This document shows, one piece after another, positions 1 to 9,726 of a DNA stretch of 64,000 bases (within the stretch, counting starts at the first letter, position 1; each line of letters begins with the position of its first letter). The stretch is from positions 9,362,001-9,426,000 of the forward strand of contig OW051471.1 in assembly GCA_932521025.1 (NCBI GenBank), given 5' to 3'. The notes beneath the pieces are model-generated. The model was given only the letters and a program-made list of their open reading frames with translations, made no database searches and was not told the origin of the DNA. The position numbers and the translations under genes are program-made. The DNA comes from Oscheius onirici. Lineage: Eukaryota; Nematoda; Chromadorea; Rhabditida; Rhabditidae.

Positions 1-834
1 GCTTGAACAATGCGAAGGAGAGATACTCCAAGATGTCCTCCTTGTTAGCATGACCGCTTCCTGTTTCTCCTTCCTTCTCCAGCTGGGTCTCAGCCTCGAG
101 CATCCACTGGACAGTGTGATAGTAATCCTCGTCATTGCAGGCAGCCTTGCCGATTTGGAAACAGTCCCCGGAGTCGAGCGTTCTGTTCAGCTAATCGTGG
201 TAGATTCGACCTTCAGCCAGCTCGTGAGGGTCAAGACGGTATGTGTCCTGGAGATGGAGCAGGGCAATCGCTGCTCCCTTCATATCGTCCTAAAATTGAA
301 GATTTTTCATGAAAATTGATCATGACTTACATCAGTGGGGTACATGACTCCGTAATTTCCGTTCTCGATCCGGGCGATGAGCTCATGGGCGTGATTTTCG
401 CGCATGCGTGCTTGAATCCGCTTCCACTGACGGAGCTGAAAAGTTTATTTAGCCAACAAACAGCTGGACGGACCTTGTCCTTGATCCAGAAAGCACTGAT
501 CGGATTAGTAACATCGGTTTCTTTTGTGCCACCTTCAACTCCGTTCTTGTACTCATTGGTCAATCTGAAACCAGGAAAACTGTTAGTGACTCGATCTTGA
601 GCGGTAGTAAGACCCTCAGTCCGGGGACTCTCGGTCGCACTTGCAGGCTGTAGGTCGCCCATCCCTCTCGACCTACCCCTTGAGTTGATCGAGATTGTTC
701 TCCTGTTCGCGAACAAACTGTTCCAACACATTTGGTAGATAAGCATCCGATTCGATCATTGACTGCATGTCCGCAATCGAAGTGAAGAGGTCAGCATGGG
801 CTAAAGCGACAAGCGCCAAAAATCGGAGAATCAT
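1..834 (-). CDS. Collagen prolyl 4-hydroxylase alpha subunit, N-terminal part (runs off left edge)
   Basis: Hydroxylates proline in procollagen in the endoplasmic reticulum together with protein disulphide isomerase. The first exon starts with a signal peptide (MILRFLALVALAHA) followed by ADLFTSIADMQ, the conserved mature start of the family. After an intron come TNPISAF and a Trp/Arg-rich helix, then GVMYPTDDD, ALLHLQDTYRL and DYYHTVQWM, the peptide-substrate-binding TPR region. The catalytic dioxygenase domain lies beyond the left edge. The start at 834 is supported by a TTTCAG splice-leader-type acceptor 9 bases upstream. The third exon has an in-frame TAG at about 193-195, between IYHD and LNRTLDSGDCF, where relatives simply continue. 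It may be a pseudogene allele, an unseen splice or a sequence error. The family is certain from sequence; assignment to phy-2 or dpy-18 is not. Confidence 0.85.
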
Positions 835-1031
835 CTTGTCGTGCTGAAATATCAAATAACTAACAAGATCGGCAATAAAACGGGAAGAGAGGGTGGCGCC
901 GCTCTACGTGACAGTGCCTAAGGCCGTCGGGGTCATCTTATACGGGCATGCCTATGAGGAAAACAGAAGAAGCGGCGCGAAGATTTTGTAACCCGCACGT
1001 CCGGGAACTCGTTCCAACTGGTCTCGTAGTC

Positions 1032-1397
1032 CTATGCCGGGCACTCCTCGTTCCGAATGATGTCTTCGCGCTTCAAAGAACAGAACCCATATATTTTTCT
1101 GGGGAGAAGAGCGAGCGCGGAGAAAAAATGCTCTAGAAGATTTTCTCTAATCTTTTCGAAGTTCTGGGAATTATAGTAGGTGGACAAGCTTAGGATGTTC
1201 TTGTTAGCAGCTGATTTGACCAATTTGTCCCACTTGTCACTAAGCATCTTCAAAGGCATCAGATGGTCTTCGTCGACAGATGAATTGTTTTGAGCGGAAT
1301 CGAATGAACCAGCATTCCAAATATGTTCATCTTCGGGAGGTCTGGTAGCCTGAGCATAGATACTCAGAAAGAGACACAGGCCTGCGAACAGCAGCAT
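1032..1397 (-). CDS. Small secreted protein of unknown family
   Basis: A single open frame of 121 codons. The start at 1397 is chosen because it opens a clean signal peptide (MLLFAGLCLFLSIYAQA). The upstream in-frame Met at 1451 would bury that signal. The mature part is hydrophilic with NNSS (potential N-glycosylation) and a helical region around LMPLKMLSDKWDKLVK. The C-terminus has two cysteines and a short basic stretch. I do not recognise the family. It sits tail-to-head with the secreted-protein cluster that follows on the same strand, so a role as an extracellular effector or structural peptide is possible but only inferred. Confidence 0.5.
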   Translation of the reverse strand: MLLFAGLCLFLSIYAQATRPPEDEHIWNAGSFDSAQNNSSVDEDHLMPLKMLSDKWDKLVKSAANKNILSLSTYYNSQNFEKIRENLLEHFFSALALLPRKIYGFCSLKREDIIRNEECPA

Positions 1398-1519
1398 TCC
1401 ATAAGAGTAAAATGATTGCAAAAGAGAAATGGCGGGACTGCTGAATACCAAAAGAGATAATGGGCATTTTTGTCATACAATTCAATAAAATTTACTTTTT
1501 ACAATTTTATAGTTCTTCT

Positions 1520-1971
1520 TCACCAGGCAATCCACTTCGCGAGATTACCACCACCAAAGTCTCCCTTGTAGATTCCATCACCGCGAAGAAAGAAGCCAAG
1601 CTGGAAGTCGAATGGTCCAGGACATCCAGAAATGGCTGTGAAAGTGCGGCCTTTTCCATTACTGCTGTTAACATCACAAGTAACATCAAGTCCGCAATCC
1701 TCGGGTAGAGGAGCTGAGCCAAAATTTCAGGGAAAATTCAGAGCGATTACCAAAATCGTAGAGGAGATTACCGCCATCCTTCAGCGTTTTCTGGCCACTA
1801 TTGCCAGAAGGATGAACTGAGCGGCAGCTAGCCTTGACTGTGACTCTTCGACCCATTGTGTTGGCCACCTGAAATATCTGAGTTTGTACAAGGTTGACAT
1901 CATTCCTTGACAGTAGCTGAAAACGATGTAGCCGCCAGAATAGCAACAAAGAACAGTAGCTTTCCAATCAT
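1520..1971 (-). CDS. Small secreted S1/SPH-like protein (cluster member A)
   Basis: Three exons. Exon 1 encodes a signal peptide (MIGKLLFFVAILAATSFSA). Exon 2 starts VANTMGRRVTVKASC. Exon 3 carries DVTCDVNSSNGKG and GFFLRGDGIYKGDFGGG and ends KWIAW. The order N-x-M-G, Cys, Gly, aromatic-x-F, W/T-C-D, F-T-x-I/Y, FFLRGDGIY is shared by all seven members in this window. It parallels the signature of the plant self-incompatibility S1 family (NxLxxxTLxVHCKS, WxF, TxFWC, HFxxY, DGIY). The first donor is weak: either ACT|gtcaag or a non-GT site after AAG. A TATA-like TATAAA lies at 2001-2006 (minus strand), 30 bases before the start. The function is unknown; an extracellular role is inferred. Confidence 0.7.
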
Positions 1972-2286
1972 TGTCTGTTTATTGCGTGCTGCAGTCTCTT
2001 TTTATATGTGCACAGGGAAGCAGAGTGATTATATGGTAACTACTGCACTGTGTGTTGATAAATTTGATGGTTGTAAACATAGTTGGATCTTTGTAATAGC
2101 AAGATCATTAATTGGGTAGGAGCATAAATCATGACAGAAAAAGGGCCATGAAAAGGATACTCGACTAATAATTGTAAAATTAGCACGTACTTTTTGTCAA
2201 CGATGCGTTTGTTGAAAAAAAGATGTATCTTCCTAAAAAAGAAAAGACAGTCTTTAAATGTTTGCCGTTTATTACACTCTGATTTT

Positions 2287-3335
2287 TCACCAGGCAATCC
2301 ACTTTGCAAGACTGTCACCACCAAAGTCACCCCTGTAGATTCCATCACCTCGAAGGAAGAATGCTAGTCGGGAGTCGAACGGTCCAGGACAGCCGCTTAT
2401 TGCCGTGAAAGTTTGCTCCTTTCCGTTGCTGCTGCTGACATCACACCAGACATCGAGTGTGCACTCATTCAGGCAATCAATCGGCATGCAATCAAGCGGG
2501 TTAGGAGATACAAAACTTTTTCAGATAGAAAACTTGAGAAATAACGAAAGTGTAGAGGAGGTTTTCGCCATCGTTCAAAGTTACCGTTTCACTGCTTCCA
2601 GTTGGATGAACGGAGCTGCAACTTGCCTTTACGGTTATCCCAGATCCCATGGTGTTGGCCACCTGAAGTTTTATGCAACAAGTTGTGCTACGCCCCTCCG
2701 GGGCTAAGTGACTTATTTTTGTCCTTTTCAAAACAGATAACAGTTAACAGTTTGCCGTTTGATCCCTCTCCAGATCAATTAATAGATAAGAGTAGCTTAA
2801 ATACTGTACATGAAGCAAAAATACAATCTGCAAGGTCTGAAAGCACGGAGTCAGATATCTGTCTCTCTGTCTCTCTGTCCCTCTGTAACCCTGTCCCTCT
2901 CTGTCCCTCTGTCCCTCTCTGTTTCTCTGTCCTTCTGAACCTCTTTCTCGTATCCCTGTCTGTGCTCCTGTTCTCCCCTATGCCAGTTGTGATATCACCC
3001 CGTTAGAGCGGAAGTCATAGTAGAGACCCTCTTGAACGCTTTTCCTTTTTCCTAACCCGCGCTTGATTCTTTACTGTCTAAAAACTGAAAGTCAAAAATA
3101 ATCAAAGTCCACTTGCAAATTGACTTGTCTAAACTTGTTACACTAACTCCTTTCCCTTTAATTGTGCGCACAAATTGCTCCATTTTGATTGCCAATTAAA
3201 GCTTCCGACAGACAGACACATACACAGACCTGGGAGAAATTTTAAGTGGATGTAAACGGAAAGTCTTACCTTCACAGAAGCTGAAAAAGCTGTAACCGCT
3301 AGAATAGCAGCAACGAACAGTATTCTGCAAACCAT
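2287..3335 (-). CDS. Small secreted S1/SPH-like protein (cluster member B)
   Basis: Exon 1 (3270-3335) is a signal peptide, MVCRILFVAAILAVTAFSA. A 600-bp intron with a pyrimidine-rich repeat follows. Exon 2 (2546-2662) starts VANTMGSGITVKASC. The last exon carries DVWCDVSSSNGKE, AFFLRGDGIYRGDFGG and KWIAW. It is the closest paralogue of member A. The second intron is odd. Its expected acceptor before the SPNP-like segment is missing, and joining at the available AG at 2516 gives an immediate stop. An in-frame product is obtained with acceptor GAATGAG|TGC (exon 3 from 2463), at the cost of a few residues. It may therefore be a decaying or re-spliced copy. TATAAAAA lies 30 bases before the start (3365-3372, minus). 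Confidence 0.6.
2859..2936. repeat. Pyrimidine-strand simple repeat (CTCTCTGTCC)n
   Basis: Imperfect tandem units of CTCTGTC/CCTCTGTC on the plus strand lie inside the large first intron of secreted-protein member B. On the minus (transcribed) strand they are purine-rich GACAGAGAGG units. This explains a spurious 134-codon plus-strand open frame that covers the area. Confidence 0.8.
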
Positions 3336-3786
3336 TTTTGATGGCAGTTGGGCGGTGTTCTCAATTTTTATAATAGGCCAGGGAACATTGTGATCTATAT
3401 GGTTTTTGTACTGAATATTGATGAATGGGGTTGGTGTTGTAGAACGTGGTCAAAAGGTTTGCCTTTTTAATGGAACATGCAAAATGAGAAAGGTTTCTGT
3501 TTGAAGGCCAAGCGAAATGTCTTGCTTTGAAATTACAAAGGCTAGTAGTACTTTTGAAAGTAACTAGTTGAATGATCCTGTTCATTTTTTTCCTGTTCAG
3601 TATTATCGATCCTACTCCGTTACAGCATCAAGTTTCAGATTTTTTGTTTTGACAAAAAAGTATTTGCATATTATACCGACCAAAATATGCACTACAAACA
3701 AGAATTAGGTATATTTTCATAAAAGGAACTTTTCTTTTTGCTGTATAAAAGAGGAAAAGGTCCTTTTAACTTCAGCTCATTCGACA

Positions 3787-4247
3787 ATGTTCTCTCGACT
3801 ATTTCTTCTTGTTGCCTGTCTAGGTACAGCTTATTCTGCTACGGTCAAGGTAAATCCTTATTTTTCTGTTCAGTAAATCGAGGTTGCCAACACAATGGGA
3901 GCCGGCACTACTGTCAAAGTGGAATGTGGTGCAGGACACTCTGCTTCCTTGACTGACGGGCAAGATATCACTTTCAGTAACTCTCTTCATAGACAGTTTA
4001 CAAAAGAACTGATTCAGACCCATCTATAACAACCGTGTGCTTAGCTGTTGTGAACGGAGACGCAGACCAGTGCGCCTTCATCAATGTCTACACTTGCTGT
4101 GATGATGCCAATGACGGGTTCTTCCTTCGTGGCGGCAACGATGCCGGCGTCTACAAGGGTAGTCTGACTGGAGAAGGGATCAACAAGATTCAAGGCTTTG
4201 GAAAGTGCCCTAGAGGTGGAATTCAACTGCCTCCTGTTGGCAAGTAA
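3787..4247 (+). CDS. Small secreted S1/SPH-like protein (cluster member E)
   Basis: Exon 1 is a signal peptide (MFSRLFLLVACLGTAYSA) ending TVK. A 33-bp intron follows. Exon 2 (3883-3976) starts VANTMGAGTTVKVECG. Exon 3 (4018-4247) has VYTCCDDANDGFFLRGGNDAG and YKGSLTGEGINKIQGF and ends in a Pro/Gly tail. It differs from the A/B type in having extra cysteines (TCCDD) and FFLRGG instead of FFLRGD, and it pairs most closely with member C. TATAAAA at 3744-3750 lies about 37 bases before the ATG, which leaves room for only a very short 5' leader. Secretion is clear; the function is unknown. Confidence 0.75.
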
Positions 4248-4526
4248 TAAAGTTTTTGAATTGCACCAATAGCTTGTAAACATTAGTGTTTGAACGATTA
4301 GCTTGATACTCAAAATGTAAAGGCAAAATATGTAGTAAAAGAGCTGAATTAAATCTAGATGTACCGTGACTAACCGAATAGCAGCTACAACCATCACCTT
4401 TAAGTAAGCTTTCACTCTCTTTTTGACTACCTTTTGAAAAACGAGTAACGAACTTGGAGTATTGTGGAAAAAAGTTGTCAAGAGTTCGGAGAATGTTATC
4501 AAAGTTCATTGCAGCACCAAAACGCT

Positions 4527-4965
4527 TTAAGATATTTCAATCGGACTTGTCGGGCATCTCTTGAAACCTTGGACCTTCATCAGGTTTCCTCCCGTAAGAG
4601 TTCCCTTGAAAACACCAGGATCTCCGCCTCCGCGAAGAAAATATCCATTCTGTTCGTTTCTGCAACAAGTGTAGGCTTGAATCACCACACATTGCTGGTT
4701 CGGAAGGTCGTTAACAAAACAGCTGGTCGATTTTGTTGTTGCTATAAAAGTGATAACGATTGTGACAATCTTACTAAATTGAATAGATTGTCCATCAGTA
4801 AGTGTTCCCTGGTGCTTGTTGCCGCAGTCGACGGTGATTTTGGTGTTTTTGCCCATAGTGTTCGCCACCTAAGTATTGCTCTTGTGAAAGCACTCAACTA
4901 ACCTTTACTGTAGCGCAATGAATGCTAGCCGTGAAGACGACTAAAACGAAGATTTTCTGAAGCAT
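4527..4965 (-). CDS. Small secreted S1/SPH-like protein (cluster member C)
   Basis: Exon 1 (4903-4965) encodes MLQKIFVLVVFTASIHCA followed by TVK. An in-frame Met three codons upstream (4974) is an alternative start. Exon 2 (4775-4868) starts VANTMGKNTKITVDCGNK. Exon 3 (4527-4741) has VIQAYTCCRNEQNGYFLRGG, then GVFKGTLTGGNLMKVQGF. The 33-bp second intron is a multiple of three, so unspliced RNA would also stay open. It is head-to-head with nothing and tail-to-tail with member E, its closest relative, which suggests an inverted duplication. TATAAATA at 4999-5006 (minus) lies 34 bases upstream. Confidence 0.75.
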
Positions 4966-5938
4966 TTTGGTCATGATACCCATAGGACAAGTGCCACTAT
5001 TTATACCCAAAATTGGTTCTTTGTTTCTATATTGTTGTTAGTACAAATTGCTTTGCATTATGTTAAAAAGCTTTTGTTTATCGAAGAAACAACTGCAAAA
5101 AGCCGCAGAACACAAAATGTGATATTTTTATCAGTGAACTTTTGGCAGAGTATTTCCGTTCGTATTCAACGCCGTTGTCATGTCTGTTGCTACTAAATAA
5201 AAGACAACGATGGCTCCGCGGGTTAATTACGCTAAATTTCACCATAAATAGGGTTTTGCCAGAGAAACCCCTATTTGCCATTCTTTAGTTGCACCTCCCA
5301 ATGCGTATCCCTCTTTCATGCCTTCTTTGTTCTAGTTGACTAGCGTGTGTTTCAGATCTCTTACGTGGCTCTCTTTCTTCGTGTTCTGTGTTGGAAATGA
5401 CAGAATGTCTATTCTGAGAAGAATTGCCTAAAGGTAGAACACAAGATGGATTCGTCTCATTATGTCCATTATTTCAAGAATGTCTACAGTTGTGGCTGAT
5501 ATCAAAACAAAGTGAGGCACAAGTATGAACAAATCAACACATTTTTAAAACCTTCAGAAACGGGACATGGATTGGATTTCCCGTCAGTCCGGTCATCTGC
5601 GTTGATTTTAGAACTGATCTACAAACGAATCTCGCGAAAAATTTGAAAAGGGAGCAGCTCATTGTAACAAAACGAGAAAGAACATAACGTGTAATATTTT
5701 GTCCTACTACTGAAAATATGAAAAAAAAATTATGACAAATGGAAAAACTCGAATAAGTCAGTTTAAAGAACTGCCAAGAGATCGAGAAGTAATGGAGGGA
5801 AGATGAGCTATCGATCAGCTATCCAAAGCGCAACTAATAAAACTACCAATTTACTAGTCTGAGAAACAAAGCAGCACTGCGAGTCTCTAGAATGACTGCG
5901 AACGATAAAAAGCATTCTGTAGGAAGATTTTGAAAGTT
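4966..5938. other. Intergenic stretch
   Basis: It holds the promoter of member C at its left end. I see no convincing open frame, RNA gene or repeat in the remainder, which is AT-rich. Confidence 0.6.
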
Positions 5939-6376
5939 TCATTTCTTGAAAGATTTGATCCTTGTAACATTTGTTCCATCCATATTTCCTTGATAGATTC
6001 CATCCGGTCTAAGGTAATAGGCGATGTCTTGTTGTCCGCATCCCTCTAATGCCGGCCACCCAGCAATATTGGCACTGCTCGTAATGGCAGCACAATTCAC
6101 TGGCGTTATGCAGTCATTCGAGCCTATCCAATTGTCAACGCTCGTAAAAAAACAACTTACCGACATCAAAAATTACTTCTTGTTCGTCGCTCAGACTACC
6201 ATTAGCTACGACTTGCTCTCCGTTGAGACATCTAATGTCGGTTGGCGCGCCATTTCCCATCGCATTTGCAATCGGAAACTTGAATTATAGAATTGAAACA
6301 AAAATAAAACCTTTATTTTAACAGTCTGGACAAGAACAAAGGAAGTAGCTAGAAATATGACGACTCTATAAAACAT
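5939..6376 (-). CDS. Small secreted S1/SPH-like protein, divergent (cluster member D)
   Basis: Exon 1 (6311-6376) is a signal peptide, MFYRVVIFLATSFVLVQ, ending TVKIK. Exon 2 (6161-6278) starts PIANAMGNGAPTDIRCLNG. Exon 3 (5939-6123) contains SNDCITPVNCAAITSS, QQDIAYYLRPDGIYQGNMDG and a lysine-rich end. It keeps the family landmarks (AN-x-MG, Cys, LRPDGIYQG) but is the most divergent member, with YYLRP replacing FFLRG. No clear TATA box precedes it, unlike the other members. Confidence 0.65.
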
Positions 6377-6750
6377 GGCCGACAAATACGTGTTTTGTCA
6401 GCTGTTAGTATTGGGAACGTCCGCCAATGTTATGCAAATCTGGCAGTTTTGAAGTGACTAGGCACCAAAAATTTCACGCGGTGGTTTTTGGTTCCAGACA
6501 AGAAGTATGAACTAATAAAAGTTTGCTACAAAGTGTCCCAAAAAATGAGGTGGCCTTTAGAACAAAAAACTGTGCTGCTTCTAAAAACAGAAACGAACTG
6601 AAGGAAGTCTTGCAAACTTTTCCCCTGAAATATCTGTTAGTCAGGCTATTCATGAAGCTCATATCAAACTCGGACCTTTTCAATTCTTTGTTCGGAATTC
6701 CATAGAGGAATCCCATAGGCCAGCGCTTCTACAGCCCCTAACTTTTAGCT
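6377..6750. other. Intergenic stretch or missing first exon
   Basis: The first exon of the gene that follows may lie here, but I could not identify a signal-peptide exon that joins in frame. A plus-strand frame without a start codon is open from about 6590 into the next entry. Confidence 0.4.
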
Positions 6751-7296
6751 TCTTTCGAGGACAAGGACTATCTTGCAGCTGCTCAAAAGCTTATGAACTT
6801 GGTGAAGACGGATATTGCTTCGATTCCGGCTGGTGCAGACTTCTGCAAGTTGATCTACAAACACGAAGCAAAGTACAAAACAATTCGTTTTGAGATCTGA
6901 TCAACAAAAGTCGAAATACAGGTTGCTGACGGTGATTTCGAGTCATTAGTCAGAAGCTAGATGAATCCAAGAACGGGTATGCAATTTAACGGTCCAATTG
7001 GACGTGGAACTCTGAATGTGGCAACGGCATACAACATCGGTTCCATGACCATTGTGAGTTTTCTGCAAATGATGTAACAACATCATAAATTTAGGGAAAG
7101 TTCAGTAAAGTCAGCAAGACGAGCTACTCCGTTCCTGTGAAGATGTTCCAGAGAGGCACAAAGGAGGGAATCGACTGGACATTCACACTGGATATGGTAA
7201 ACGGTAGATTCCCTTTTCCAACTTCGAATTCAGGGTCTGAAAGACATAATCATCGAAGTGGTGAAGGGCTTCATGTACTGTGCAACGCCAATGTGA
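6751..7296 (+). CDS. Multi-exon protein of unknown family, 5' end unresolved
   Basis: Clear coding exons with canonical splice signals are GMQFNGPIGRGTLNVATAYN..., then GKFSKVSKTSYSVPVKMFQR..., then GLKDIIIEVVKGFMYCATPM and a stop (7294-7296). The upstream exon can be read as AAQKLMNLVKTDIASIPAG, spliced from a GTAC donor to an AG at about 6972. It can also be read in another frame ending VADGDFESLVRS with an in-frame TAG at 6958. Neither is decisive, and no start codon is certain. I do not recognise the family. It lies between members of the S1-like cluster but does not share their motifs. Confidence 0.4.
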
Positions 7297-7747
7297 TTCA
7301 GCTAACGAAAATAAAGTGAAAGAGCCATGTAGTATGTATTTTTTTTTCCAACAGAAACTTTTGAGTTTTCGTCGTACGTTTTTACTCTAGTAATGAAAAC
7401 AGCCAATAGTACTTCTTCAGCTGGTATGTATTTCAACTTTGACAATTTCTGTTGAACCAAATGGCTCAGACAGCCGTCACAAAGTTTCGCTTGTGAGGTT
7501 TGAAAATAAACAGCACTGTCTGGATAACAAGCATTTCCGCACAAAAAAAAACTGTTTTGTACGCTCAGTATTGGCACAGCATGGTTTGATGAATCAGCTC
7601 AACTATGTGAACATTATACAACCCTCACTCACGAAAATAGAAACATGCAAATCATGAGTTCCAACTGTTGCAGACTGTAATTACAGATTCTCTGGAAAAA
7701 CATGGATAGTATATAACGGGTTCAGCCTCAACAGAAGTCAACCAACA
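7297..7747. other. Intergenic stretch with promoter of the next gene
   Basis: Contains TATATAA at 7710-7716, 32 bases before the next start codon. I see nothing else. Confidence 0.6.
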
Positions 7748-8184
7748 ATGATTTCTCAACTACTCATTCTCACAGCTCTTCTGGCTACTGTTTCCTCTGT
7801 CACCATCAAGGTAAAACCATTACTTCTTCAAAAAAATGTCTTAGGTGGCAAATACCATGGGACCCGGAACCAGTGTCGAAGTAAAGTGCGCCTCTGGAGA
7901 CGACAAAATCGAGCCTCATACTTTGAGCGACGGACAAGACTTCCAATGGAGTTTCTGTAAGCTACTGTTGTGCTTGCAAATAAAACATTTCAGCTCCTAA
8001 TGTGATCTGCTCAACCGAATTCTGGTGCGATGTCAATGGATCTGGAAAGTCTGCTCACTTCACTGTCTACAAGGGAAACTTTATCCATTGTCCTCAAGGC
8101 GACAGCGGTTTTTTCCTCCGTGGTGACGGCATCTACCAGGGCAACCTCGATGGATCTGGAATCAACAAGGTCCAAGGGTGGTGA
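7748..8184 (+). CDS. Small secreted S1/SPH-like protein (cluster member F)
   Basis: Three exons with canonical GT-AG introns. The signal peptide is MISQLLILTALLATVSSV. Exon 2 reads VANTMGPGTSVEVKCASGDD and ends before a phase-1 intron after QWSF. Exon 3 reads SPNVICSTEFWCDVNGSGK, HFTVYKGNF, FFLRGDGIYQGNLDGSG and QGW. This member and member G are the best matches to the plant S1 pattern (N-x-M-G-x-G-T, KC-x-S-x-D, W-x-F, T-E-FWC, HF-x-VY, DGIY). A secreted, disulphide-stabilised beta-sandwich is inferred from that resemblance, not shown. Confidence 0.8.
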
Positions 8185-8467
8185 ATAATACTGATGGTGT
8201 AATAAACGATTTCAACGACTATTTATGCTTCAAACAAGGCTCTCGGAGGGGGGATTATCGTATTTCGTTCCATCGTTAAGTGATCCCAAGACAGATTTGA
8301 AATAAGTTAACAAGGTGCTAGCAAGTCTTTTAATTTTGAAGCATTGTCCAAGAAAAACACACCTAATTATACGAAGGCTAAAAAAGCGGTGACCCCATAA
8401 AAATTGATTGATACGCGTTCGAACAAGGGTCCAGTTCTCAGTGGTATTTTGTCTCACATGTGTTAAG

Positions 8468-9230
8468 ATGTTGGACTCTCTAACAATGGATCTAGCGGCG
8501 GTATTTTTAAGCTTTTCTCACCTTTAAAATTACTTATTTAGATGCCACTGATTGAGTTCAATGGATACCTCTCCGATATGTTGAAATACGTCCTGACAAA
8601 GCTTCCTAAGGAAGGAGCACTATACGAGGAAATTTTAGAATACATAGAGTAGGTAAACAGCTTTTCGTAGAAACAAAATATTTTGAGAGCTTACTTCACT
8701 CTCCCACCCAACACATTCGCTGAATACGACATGATTGAATCAATCAAAAGAAGTTTTGTTGAGGTTTGGCTGAGCGACGATATCGGCGTTACTAAAAGTA
8801 CATTCGTAAGTCCATTTTTAACACCGTCCAAACCATGTTTTTGAAGAGTTATGACACTAACGTTGTCGAAACTTTTATAGTGGATAGGAAGAAACTTGAA
8901 GAGCTTCCTGTTGAAAGAATGAAAGTGTTGGAACAGTGGCTACGTCCATATTGTAAGGTTTCAACTTAATCTTTCCCTTAGACATTTCTTTCAGATGATA
9001 CTCTGGATATTCTTTACAGTTTTGAAGATAAAAAAATGGAAGCCGCGGAACTTAGAGCACTTAATGCACAGCCGAAGACTATGGTAAATGATATTAAACA
9101 AGAACCGCCTGAAGAAAAAATTCCCGAGGAAAAATATTTACAAATAATTAAAGAGGAGCCAAAGGTTGTTAAAGAGGAGGAGCCCTGTCCTCAGGTGAGG
9201 ACGCTGGCAGAAATTGCCGGCCATGCTTGA
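8468..9230 (+). CDS. Acidic intracellular protein with SUMO-type motifs, unknown family
   Basis: Five exons are joined at GT-AG sites (donors at about 8501, 8648, 8806 and 8954). The product is about 200 residues without signal peptide or membrane segment. The N-terminal two thirds look helical (FNGYLSDMLKYVLTKLPK, TFAEYDMIESIKRSFVEVWL, VERMKVLEQWLRPYYDTLDI). The C-terminal tail is rich in Glu, Pro and Lys and has three overlapping psi-K-x-E matches: IKQE, IKEE and VKEE. Such motifs are typical SUMO acceptor sites in nuclear proteins. I do not recognise the family; a nuclear regulatory role is a guess. Starts at 8468 and 8486 are in the same frame. Confidence 0.55.
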
Positions 9231-9726
9231 GGTCGTAAAACGAGTGGAGGAAAGACTGAGAGAGCCGAAGTTACCAGCTGCAATAGCAGAATCGGCTGAC
9301 AGGGGCTGTATTTTGAGTAGTCGCCTGCAGATCTCTTTATGCGCGCGCCTTGAGGAATATACAATAAACAGGCTGTGCACATGTGTGCGGTAAGCTATGG
9401 GGGCAGGAGAGGGGTGATGTTACTTACAAGTATAAACTATCGATCGTCGTCTCACGATTGGACCCCACAAAAGAGCACTTCTTTCCTGAGATTTTCTAGG
9501 CTACCTGTGTCTTCTCAGTTGCTATCGAGAATTGGTTGACTATTGCTCTCTTGAGAGTCAAAAGCACCCAGTTCCAACTGCGTGAATATGTTTTGAAATT
9601 TCGGTTTCCAAACCAAACTAAACCAAACTGGGCATAAGAACTTTGGGCTGACCAGAGGCTCGACCCGCTTCAAGGCTCATCACACTGATGATGACAAAAT
9701 ATGATTCATTAGTCAGGCACTGTTTA
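9231..9726. other. Intergenic stretch
   Basis: It lies between converging genes. No gene or clear repeat is visible. Confidence 0.6.

Noticed and set aside
2602-3006. 134-codon plus-strand frame
   Set aside because: It is antisense to an exon of member B and runs into the pyrimidine simple repeat.
9138-9382. Minus-strand frames of 63-80 codons
   Set aside because: Antisense to the last exon and 3' end of the acidic-protein gene.
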